Of a stretch of DNA of 15,473 bases, positions 1-6,064 are shown in pieces. Positions within the stretch are counted from its first letter, which is position 1; every line of letters starts with the position of its first letter. The stretch spans positions 1-15,473 of the forward strand of contig CAYNXB010000063.1 in assembly GCA_964401045.1 (NCBI GenBank), in the 5' to 3' direction. The position numbers and the translations under genes are program-made. Below the pieces are notes generated by a model. It did not search any database and was not told where the DNA came from. It saw nothing but the letters and a program-made list of their open reading frames with translations. The DNA comes from CAYNXB01 sp964401045. Lineage in GTDB: Bacteria > Pseudomonadota > Alphaproteobacteria > Sphingomonadales > Sphingomonadaceae.

Positions 1-164
1 ACCTCGTCGCGGTCGGCCGCGCGGTGATCGGCGACCCCGATTTCGTGAAGAAGGTCGAGGCGGGGGATTATTCCGCGATCCGCACCTTCAAGCGCGACGA
101 CCTCGGCAAGCTCGAATGGGACCTGTCGATCGTCGAGGAAGCCCACGGGGTACAGGCGGCCTAG
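1..164 (+). CDS. NADH:flavin oxidoreductase / old yellow enzyme family, C-terminal end (partial)
   Basis: Only the last 53 codons are in the window, read in the frame starting at base 3 and ending at TAG 162-164. The peptide begins LVAVGRAVIGDPDFVKKV, which matches the end of the TIM barrel in old-yellow-enzyme-type flavoproteins, where a Gly-Arg pair followed by a short helix and a Pro-Asp binds the FMN phosphate. The tail carries FKRDDLGKLEWD and then a short acidic-to-neutral end. Members of the family use NAD(P)H to reduce activated alkenes or related electrophiles with FMN in the cytoplasm; the substrate cannot be told from this fragment. Its stop codon directly abuts the stop of the convergent membrane methyltransferase. 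The family assignment rests on one motif, so a related FMN TIM-barrel enzyme is possible. Confidence 0.62.
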   Translation, partial: LVAVGRAVIGDPDFVKKVEAGDYSAIRTFKRDDLGKLEWDLSIVEEAHGVQAA

Positions 165-728
165 TCAGCGCGGCGAGAACGGCACCAGCATCGGCACGCG
201 ACGGCGGTATTCGCCGTAACCGCCGATCTCCGCGTCGAGGAAACGCTCCTCCACTTTCGCCTTGAGTCCGAAACCGAGCGCGAACAGCACCGGCCCGGCA
301 AGCGCAAGCGGCGTGGCGTGCACCACGGCCGCCGCGACCAGCGCCGCGATCAGGCCGGTGTAGATCGGATGCCGCACCAGCGCATAGGGCCCGCTATCGA
401 CCACCCGGTGTCTCTCCATCCGCTCGATTCCGCCGGACCACAGCCTGCCCAGATGGGCCCGCGCCCACCAGGCGAACGCGATACCCGCAAGCGCCAGCGC
501 GACCATTGCCCAGCCGAGCCCAGGGGCCACTTGCCACAGTGGCTGCTCGAACCGCGGAAAGACGCCGAACGTCAGCGCGACGCCGAGCGCGACGATCACC
601 ACGTGCAGGCGGTAGGAACGGCGCGGCGCGCGCGCGGTGGGCTTGTCACGCCACAGCGCTGCGATGTGCCAGGTCACGAACCACACGACCCACAAGCCCG
701 CGACGATCAGGTAGAACGGCCCAAACAT
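165..728 (-). CDS. Isoprenylcysteine carboxyl methyltransferase-type membrane protein
   Basis: A small polytopic membrane protein of 187 residues from ATG 728. Hydrophobic segments lie near residues 3-20, 43-58, 70-88 and 125-150. The conserved core is GPYALVRHPIYTG at about residues 113-125, followed by EERFL (about 160-164) and YRRRVPMLVPF near the end. This pattern is typical of the ICMT/PEMT superfamily, which binds S-adenosylmethionine through the Arg-His-Pro and Glu-Glu motifs and methylates lipids or small membrane substrates. Bacterial members mostly have unknown substrates. An earlier in-frame ATG at 797 would add 23 residues but leaves only 29 bp before the divergent gor gene, and neither start has a good ribosome site, so I prefer 728. 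The stop (TCA 165-167 on the plus strand) abuts the neighbour's stop with no gap. Confidence 0.8.
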   Translation of the reverse strand: MFGPFYLIVAGLWVVWFVTWHIAALWRDKPTARAPRRSYRLHVVIVALGVALTFGVFPRFEQPLWQVAPGLGWAMVALALAGIAFAWWARAHLGRLWSGGIERMERHRVVDSGPYALVRHPIYTGLIAALVAAAVVHATPLALAGPVLFALGFGLKAKVEERFLDAEIGGYGEYRRRVPMLVPFSPR

Positions 729-826
729 CGCGCTTCGATACGGTGCCCGCGCGGCGGTGAAAAGCGCGCGGTTGGCATCGGCCGGGCGGCTCGCCATATG
801 CGCGGGATCGCAAGCGGGAGCGTTTC

Positions 827-2173
827 ATGGCCGATTACGATTACGACCTTTTCACTATCGGCGCAGGATCGGGTGGGGTGCGCGCCAGCCGCGTTGCTGC
901 CGGGTACGGCGCGAAGGTGGCGGTCGCCGAGGAATACCGCGTCGGCGGCACTTGCGTGATCCGCGGCTGCGTGCCGAAGAAGATGCTCGTCTACGGCGCG
1001 CACTTTGCCGAGGATATCGCCGATGCGAAGAATTTCGGCTGGACGATCGACAGCCCGAGGTTCGAGTGGACCACGCTGCGCGACAACGTGCTCGCCGAGG
1101 TCGACCGACTCAATGGGCTTTATCGCCAGACGCTCGAAACCCACGGGGTGGAGATCTTCGAGCAGCGCGCGACCGTCACCGGCCCGAACGAAGTCACCCT
1201 CGCCGACGGTACCGTGAAGACCGCCCGATATATCCTCATCGCCACCGGAGCGCGGCCGCATGTGCCCGATTGCCCCGGCCACGAGCTGGGCATCACCAGC
1301 AACGAGGCGTTTCATCTTGACGCTGTGCCGAAGCGCATCCTGATCGCGGGCGCAGGTTACATCGCCAACGAGTTTGCCGGCATCTTCAACGAGTTCGGCG
1401 CGAAAGTAACGTTGATCAATCGCTCGGACCAGTTGCTGCGCGGCTATGACGAAAGCATGCGCGACCGGCTGCTGCAGATCTCGATCACCAAGGGCATCGA
1501 CTTCCGCTTCAACGCCTCGTTCTGCGGCATTTACAAGAACGAGGATGGCTTGCTGCGGGTCGAGATGACCAATCACGAGGACCTCGAGGTGGATTGCGTG
1601 CTGTTCGCCACCGGCCGCCTGCCGAATACCGAAGGGCTCGGGCTCGAGAGTGCCGGGGTCGAACTGGGCGAGCGGGGCGAGGTCAAGGTCGACGACCATT
1701 CGAAGACCAACATCGGCAGCATCTATGCGGTCGGTGACGTGACCGACCGTGTGCAGCTTACCCCCGTCGCGATCCGCGAGGGGCAGGCGTTCGCCGATAC
1801 CGTGTTCGGCGACAAGCCCACCACGGTCAGCTACGATTGCGTGCCCAGCGCGGTGTTCAGCCACCCGCCGATCGCCGGCGTCGGCATGACCGAGGGCGAA
1901 GCGCGCAACAAGCTTGGCTCGATCAAGGTCTACCAGTCGGACTTCCGGCCGATGAAGTACGTCCTCGCCGGGCGCAGTGAGCGCTCGCTCTACAAGATGG
2001 TGTGCGACGCCGCGACCGAACGCGTCGTGGGTGTACATATGATCGGCCCGGATGCGCCTGAAATCCTCCAGGGCGCGGCGGTGGCGGTGAAGGCCGGGCT
2101 GACCAAGGCCGACTTCGACGCCACCATCGCGATCCACCCGACGATGGCCGAGGAGCTGGTGCTGTTGAAGTGA
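827..2173 (+). CDS. gor: Glutathione-disulfide reductase
   Basis: Cytoplasmic FAD enzyme that uses NADPH to reduce glutathione disulfide, keeping the thiol pool reduced. The 448-residue protein has the full family layout: FAD-binding GAGSGG at residues 12-17, the redox disulfide in GGTCVIRGCVPKK with C43 and C48, a nucleotide-binding GAGYIANEFA at about 175-184, NRSDQLLRGYD with Arg residues placed as in NADPH-using members, the second FAD motif around IYAVGDVTD, and the C-terminal HPTMAEE with catalytic His437 and Glu442. Length is normal for glutathione reductase (about 450). The start ATG has a GGGAG ribosome site at 816-820, 6 bases upstream. A DUF488 gene follows almost without a gap. 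Mercuric and dihydrolipoamide reductases are less likely because the CVIRGCVPKK and HPTxxEE forms fit glutathione reductase best. Confidence 0.95.
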   Translation: MADYDYDLFTIGAGSGGVRASRVAAGYGAKVAVAEEYRVGGTCVIRGCVPKKMLVYGAHFAEDIADAKNFGWTIDSPRFEWTTLRDNVLAEVDRLNGLYRQTLETHGVEIFEQRATVTGPNEVTLADGTVKTARYILIATGARPHVPDCPGHELGITSNEAFHLDAVPKRILIAGAGYIANEFAGIFNEFGAKVTLINRSDQLLRGYDESMRDRLLQISITKGIDFRFNASFCGIYKNEDGLLRVEMTNHEDLEVDCVLFATGRLPNTEGLGLESAGVELGERGEVKVDDHSKTNIGSIYAVGDVTDRVQLTPVAIREGQAFADTVFGDKPTTVSYDCVPSAVFSHPPIAGVGMTEGEARNKLGSIKVYQSDFRPMKYVLAGRSERSLYKMVCDAATERVVGVHMIGPDAPEILQGAAVAVKAGLTKADFDATIAIHPTMAEELVLLK

Positions 2174-2175
2174 GC

Positions 2176-2622
2176 ATGCACCGCATCTTCACCATCGGCT
2201 ATGAGCAGGCGCGCCAGCCGGCGGTGGTCGATGCGTTGCAAGCCGCGGGCGTGAAGGTGCTCGCCGACATCCGTTACCTGCCGCTGTCGCGTCGGCCGGG
2301 CTTCTCGAAAAGCTCGCTCGCGGCGGCGGTCGAGGAGGCGGGGATCGCCTACCGCCATTTCAAGCACCTCGGCACCCCGGCTGACGGCAGGGCGGCGGCC
2401 CGGCGGGGGGACCATGCCGAGCTTGCGCGCATCTATGCCGGTCAGCTCGAACTGCCGGAAGCGCTCGCCCAGATGGCCGAACTGCGCGCAATCGCCGAAG
2501 CGCAGCCGGTCGCGCTGCTGTGCTACGAGCGCGCGGCGCACGAATGCCATCGCCGCCTGCTGGTGGGAGAGCTGTTCGCGGATTTCGAGGAAATCGACCT
2601 CGAGCCCGAGCTGGTATCTTAA
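2176..2622 (+). CDS. DUF488 family protein
   Basis: A 148-residue cytoplasmic protein with the signature of DUF488: TIGYE at residues 6-10, LADIRYLPLSRRPGFSKS at about 29-46 (Asp31, Arg33, Ser38, Phe43), and the paired-cysteine motif LLCYERAAHECHRRLL with Cys116, Glu118, Cys124, His125 and Arg126. The biochemical function of the family is not established; the conserved Cys-Glu and Cys-His-Arg groups suggest a catalytic or ligand-binding site. I chose ATG 2176 because MHRIFTIGYE is the usual beginning; a GTG at 2170 would overlap the gor stop codon as GTGA and add two residues. Either way the gene is probably co-transcribed and translationally coupled with gor. Its TAA stop shares the TTAA palindrome with the stop of the convergent transporter gene. 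Confidence 0.85.
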   Translation: MHRIFTIGYEQARQPAVVDALQAAGVKVLADIRYLPLSRRPGFSKSSLAAAVEEAGIAYRHFKHLGTPADGRAAARRGDHAELARIYAGQLELPEALAQMAELRAIAEAQPVALLCYERAAHECHRRLLVGELFADFEEIDLEPELVS

Positions 2623-4157
2623 GCGAGCGCCGCGTCATCCGGTTTGCCGTCGCCCATCAGGCGCCTGGCGAGCAGGACCTTGAACAGGACGAACGCCAAC
2701 AGCCCGACTGTCGCGGTGGCGACGTGGAACAGCCAGAACTGCGTGGTGTCCCAGGTCGAATACCAGCCGCCGACGGTGCCGACGATCTTGTTGGCCAGGA
2801 AGAACGCCAGGTAATAGATCCCGATCACCGTGGCATTGATCTTCCTGGGCGCGAGTCGGCTGAACAACGCCAGGCTGACCGGCAGGATGTGCGCGAAGCC
2901 GATCGAGTTGAGCAGGTGGAACATCACCGGCCAGAACAGCCCGATCTTGCCGCCGCCCTGCGTCGCCGCCGCGATCACCAGGCACAGGCCGCCGGCGATG
3001 GTGAACACGCTGCCGATGATCATCTTGCCAAGCTCGTCCGGCTCGCTCCCGGTCTTGTCGGCGCGCCACTTCCAGAACCACGCCACCACCACCAGCATCG
3101 AGAAGCTGAATGCGGCGTCGATGGTGATCATCCAGCTGGTCGGCAGCGTCTCGCCGAAGAACGTGAGCTGGAACTGCTGATCGGCCCACACCAGGTAGGC
3201 GTTGAAGATCTGCTGATTGGTGAGCAGCGATACCGCCATCACCGGCACCAGCACGAACACCGCGATCACCCGTAGCCGATCGTTCCGGCCCAGGTCTCGC
3301 AACAGCAAATACAGCGCAATGGCGACGACGATGGCCGCCACCACCCATGACAATGTGCCGAGCGAAAATATCGCGGGGATCGCCAGCGCAAACAGGGCCA
3401 TGGCTATCACCGCGCCGAGCACCTGCACGATGACGCCGCCCGCCGTCGGCTTCTCTGCGTTCGGGCGGTTGTCCGCCGGCAGCCACGGCCCGGCCTTCAC
3501 GTAGAGCAGCAGGCCGATCACCATCACCACCCCGGCGCAGCCGAAACCGTAGTGCCAGCCCACATCCTCGCCCAGGGTACCCGAAATCAGCGGCGCGATG
3601 ATCACGCTGACGTTGATCGCGATGTAGAAGATCTGGAACGCCATCGCGCGGCGCAGGTCGCCTTCCTTGTAGAGTTCGCCCACCTGGCTGGCGATGTTTC
3701 CCTTGAACAGGCCGACGCCGACGATCAGCGTGAGCAGCGCGAGCAGGAACGTGCCTTCGAACGCCATCAGGAAGTGGCCGATGGACATCACCACGCCGCC
3801 CAGCACCAGCGCCAGTCGGCGGCCCAGCCAGCGGTCCGCCAGCACGCCGCCCAGGATCGGGGTAAGATAGACCAGCGAACTGTAATCGCCGAAGATCAGC
3901 GAGGCGAGCGGTTGTCCTTGCGCGCCGCCGTAGTGCGCCTGTTGCAGCCAGCCGAGCCCGGCGACCGCGTCGAACCGCTCGGGCAACAGGTAGTTGACCA
4001 TGTACAGCACGAGCAGCGTCTGCATCGAGTAGTACGAGAACCGCTCGCACCCTTCGACGAAAGCGAGATAGCCGAGGCCTTTGGGGTGCCCGATGAACGC
4101 GCGGTCATGCTTCTCGACGATATCTTCGAGGTCCGGCGTGGCTTCGGCTGCGGTCAT
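2619..4157 (-). CDS. POT-family proton-dependent peptide transporter
   Basis: Inner-membrane symporter of 512 residues belonging to the proton-dependent oligopeptide transporter branch of the major facilitator superfamily. It is expected to import di- and tripeptides using the proton gradient. The first membrane helix carries the POT hallmark E35-G-C-E38-R39-F-S-YY, the ExxER motif for proton coupling. Other family features are LGGVLADRWLGRR after helix 2, GLFKGNIASQVGELY in helix 4, and FYIAINVSVIIAPLISG followed by GWHYGF, which matches the second PTR2 signature. Hydrophobic segments continue to the C-terminus, about 12-14 in all. A TTG 15 bases upstream is in frame, but ATG 4157 has a strong AAGGGGAG site just before it. 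The gene lies 36 bp after aroB on the same strand and may be the last gene of an aroK-aroB unit. Confidence 0.92.
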   Translation of the reverse strand: MTAAEATPDLEDIVEKHDRAFIGHPKGLGYLAFVEGCERFSYYSMQTLLVLYMVNYLLPERFDAVAGLGWLQQAHYGGAQGQPLASLIFGDYSSLVYLTPILGGVLADRWLGRRLALVLGGVVMSIGHFLMAFEGTFLLALLTLIVGVGLFKGNIASQVGELYKEGDLRRAMAFQIFYIAINVSVIIAPLISGTLGEDVGWHYGFGCAGVVMVIGLLLYVKAGPWLPADNRPNAEKPTAGGVIVQVLGAVIAMALFALAIPAIFSLGTLSWVVAAIVVAIALYLLLRDLGRNDRLRVIAVFVLVPVMAVSLLTNQQIFNAYLVWADQQFQLTFFGETLPTSWMITIDAAFSFSMLVVVAWFWKWRADKTGSEPDELGKMIIGSVFTIAGGLCLVIAAATQGGGKIGLFWPVMFHLLNSIGFAHILPVSLALFSRLAPRKINATVIGIYYLAFFLANKIVGTVGGWYSTWDTTQFWLFHVATATVGLLAFVLFKVLLARRLMGDGKPDDAALA

Positions 4158-4161
4158 CCTG

Positions 4162-4169
4162 CTCCCCTT
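4162..4169 (-). promoter_or_regulatory. Ribosome binding site deciding the POT transporter start
   Basis: On the minus strand this reads AAGGGGAG, ending 4 bases before ATG 4157. It overlaps the codons that would follow the alternative TTG start at 4172, so it supports ATG 4157 as the true start. Confidence 0.7.
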
Positions 4170-4193
4170 CAAACTGGTTACGAATGAAACGGC

Positions 4194-5303
4194 CTACCGC
4201 GCCCGCAACTCCTCGTCCAGAAACGCCGCCACTTCCTCCAGCGCCACGCTCTTGTCGAGGAACGCCGCCCCGATCCCCTTGAGCAGGACGAAGGGCAGGG
4301 TGCCCGCGTCCATCTTCTTGTCGTGCAGCATGTGGGTGACGAGATCGAGCCCGTCGCACCGCAGATCGAGCGCCGAGAGCGACGATGGCAGGCCCACTTG
4401 CGCAAGGTGATCGGCCACGCGCTGCGCCGCGGCGGAATCCATCAGCCCCTGACGGGCGGAGAACTTCGCCGCCAGCGCCATCCCCAGCGCCACTGCCTCG
4501 CCGTGGAGCAGCTTGTCGGAGAATCCGGTCTCCGCTTCGAGCGCGTGACCGAACGTGTGCCCCAGATTGAGCAGCGCGCGCGCACCCGTGGTCTCGCGCT
4601 CATCCTCGGCGACGATCCGGGCTTTGGCGGCGACGCTGTGCCGGACCGCGTATTCCTGGGCGGCGCGGTCTCCGGCGAGCACCTTCTCGCCATTGGCCTC
4701 GCACCAGGCGAAGAATTCCGCATCGCCGAGCACGCCATACTTGGCGACTTCGGCGTAGCCTGCGCGCATCTCGCGCGGGGGCAGCGTGGTGAGCGTGTCG
4801 AGGTCGGCCAGCACCAACCCCGGCTGGTGGAACGCGCCGACGAGGTTCTTTCCCGCCGGCGTGTTGATCGCGGTCTTGCCGCCGACCGAGCTGTCGACCT
4901 GGGCGAGCAGCGTCGTCGGCAACTGGATGAAGCCGCAGCCGCGCTTGAGGATCGCCGCGGCGAACCCGGTGAGGTCGCCGATCACCCCGCCGCCGAGGGC
5001 GACGATGTAGTCTCCGCGCTCGATCTCCTGCGCCAGCAGCCAGTCCATGACCCGCTCGAGCTCGCGCCAGCTCTTGGTGTGCTCGCCGGGCTCGAGCACC
5101 AGCCATTCGACGTCCTTGCCCGCCGCGCGCAGACCGGCCTCGACCGTGTCGCGCCAGTGCTGTGCCACGTTCGTATCGGTGATGACCGGCGCGTAAGGCT
5201 TGCGCAGGAGCGCGCCGCATTCTTCGCCAAGCCGCGAAAGCAGGCCGCTTCCGACCCGCACTTCGTAGGAACGTCCGGCGAGCTCGACGGGAATTACAGC
5301 CAT
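4194..5303 (-). CDS. aroB: 3-dehydroquinate synthase
   Basis: Second enzyme of the shikimate pathway, converting DAHP to 3-dehydroquinate in the cytoplasm with NAD+ and a divalent metal. The 369-residue protein shows the NAD-binding GGGVIGDLTGFAAA at about 104-117, TTLLAQVDSSVGGKTAIN at 130-147 with the catalytic Lys143, and the metal-binding residues Glu185 (in AEVAKYG), His249 (in NLGHTFGHALE) and His267 (in LLHGEAV). Length is typical (about 360). The start ATG overlaps the end of aroK by 10 bp, an arrangement that usually couples translation, and aroK-aroB adjacency is common in proteobacteria. No residue expected to be catalytic is missing. Confidence 0.97.
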   Translation of the reverse strand: MAVIPVELAGRSYEVRVGSGLLSRLGEECGALLRKPYAPVITDTNVAQHWRDTVEAGLRAAGKDVEWLVLEPGEHTKSWRELERVMDWLLAQEIERGDYIVALGGGVIGDLTGFAAAILKRGCGFIQLPTTLLAQVDSSVGGKTAINTPAGKNLVGAFHQPGLVLADLDTLTTLPPREMRAGYAEVAKYGVLGDAEFFAWCEANGEKVLAGDRAAQEYAVRHSVAAKARIVAEDERETTGARALLNLGHTFGHALEAETGFSDKLLHGEAVALGMALAAKFSARQGLMDSAAAQRVADHLAQVGLPSSLSALDLRCDGLDLVTHMLHDKKMDAGTLPFVLLKGIGAAFLDKSVALEEVAAFLDEELRAR

Positions 5304-5863
5304 TGGTCGAGTGCCTCCAGGATGCGCGATACGGTGTTCTGATGTGGGCCAGGCCCGCTGACGATGTGCAGGTGCGCCTGCGAATAATGCGGTTCGCGCT
5401 CGGCCTGCAGGCGGCCGATGATCTCATGCGGGTCGCCGTCGCGCAGCAAGGGGCGGGTGTCCTTGCGCCCGACCCGTTCGACGAGGGTGTCCACGTCGCT
5501 GTCGAGCCAGATCGCGACTCCCTTTTCCAGGATCAGCCGACGTGTCTCGTCCTGGCAGAAGGCGCCGCCGCCGGTCGCGATCACGCCGCGGCCCTCTTCC
5601 ATCAGGCGCGCCATCACTCGCCGTTCGCCGCCGCGGAAATAGTCCTCGCCGAACCGGTCGAAGATTTCGGTGATAGTGAGTTGCGCGGCTTTCTCGATTT
5701 CCTCGTCGGCATCGCAGAACGGCAGGTCGAGCAGTTGCGCGAGCTTGCGGCCGACCGTGGACTTGCCCGCGCCCATCATCCCGACGAGCACGATCGGCCG
5801 GTTCAGCCGGCGCGCGAGCGCTGCGATTTCGCCGCTCGACAGGCCTGGTTCGTCGATGGACAT
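5294..5863 (-). CDS. aroK: Shikimate kinase
   Basis: Cytoplasmic kinase that phosphorylates shikimate with ATP in aromatic amino acid synthesis. The 189-residue protein carries the Walker A loop GMMGAGKST at residues 28-36, the substrate-binding DADEEIE starting at 51, FGEDYFRGGERRV with the shikimate-binding Arg, IATGGGAF, and RKDTRPLL in the lid region. The frame stays open 53 codons further upstream, but that part is His- and Arg-rich and unlike the family, so I chose ATG 5863 (MSIDEPGL). About 20 residues precede the usual kinase start, which is common in alphaproteobacteria. The start lacks an evident ribosome site and lies only 10 bases from a possible -10 box, hinting at a leaderless transcript. 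It is the first gene of the minus-strand unit with aroB. Confidence 0.95.
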   Translation of the reverse strand: MSIDEPGLSSGEIAALARRLNRPIVLVGMMGAGKSTVGRKLAQLLDLPFCDADEEIEKAAQLTITEIFDRFGEDYFRGGERRVMARLMEEGRGVIATGGGAFCQDETRRLILEKGVAIWLDSDVDTLVERVGRKDTRPLLRDGDPHEIIGRLQAEREPHYSQAHLHIVSGPGPHQNTVSRILEALDQWL

Positions 5864-5873
5864 TGCCGCGCGC

Positions 5874-5901
5874 GCTATAGATGCGCTACGCGCCGCGCAA
5901 G
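5874..5901 (-). promoter_or_regulatory. Candidate promoter for aroK
   Basis: On the minus strand, CTTGCG (5896-5901) and TATAGC (5874-5879) are separated by 16 bases. The -10 box ends 10 bases before the aroK ATG, so transcription would begin close to the start codon. The match is moderate and is read by eye only. Confidence 0.35.
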
Positions 5902-5929
5902 TGAACGAGACGGGACGCAATCCTTGGCG

Positions 5930-6064
5930 ATGACGCGCGGGACGATGGTGAAAGTGGTGGTGGCGGCGCTGATCGTGCTGCTCGCCTACGCCTGGTACGA
6001 TGGCGGCCGCGAGCCGATGCACCAGATCAGCGAGCCGGTCGTTGTGCCGGGAGCCGCGCGGTGA
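5930..6064 (+). CDS. Small single-pass membrane protein, 44 residues
   Basis: Not recognised as a named family. The peptide has a short basic N-terminus (MTRGTMVK), one strongly hydrophobic helix (about residues 7-22), then a hydrophilic tail with WYDGGREPMHQ that ends PGAAR. This suggests a small inner-membrane protein with its tail outside the cytoplasm. The frame is open much further upstream, but that part is antisense to aroK. ATG 5930 is the first sensible start; ATG 5945, five codons later, is an alternative. Neither has a strong ribosome site. Its TGA stop overlaps the GTG start of the 610-residue protein as GTGA (6061-6064), which argues for translational coupling and therefore for real expression. 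Function unknown. Confidence 0.5.
   Translation: MTRGTMVKVVVAALIVLLAYAWYDGGREPMHQISEPVVVPGAAR
6049..6053 (+). promoter_or_regulatory. Ribosome binding site for the GTG start at 6061
   Basis: GGGAG lies 7 bases before GTG 6061 and inside the end of the 44-residue reading frame. It supports this non-ATG start, which is also the one that gives a complete signal peptide. Confidence 0.6.

Noticed and set aside
707..2137. A 476-codon open frame on the minus strand opposite gor.
   Set aside because: It is the antisense shadow of a well-supported gene in high-GC DNA; its translation is Arg/His/Asp-rich without any known motif.
5864..6022. A 53-residue N-terminal extension of aroK.
   Set aside because: It is His- and Arg-rich, antisense to the 44-residue gene, and not part of shikimate kinases.
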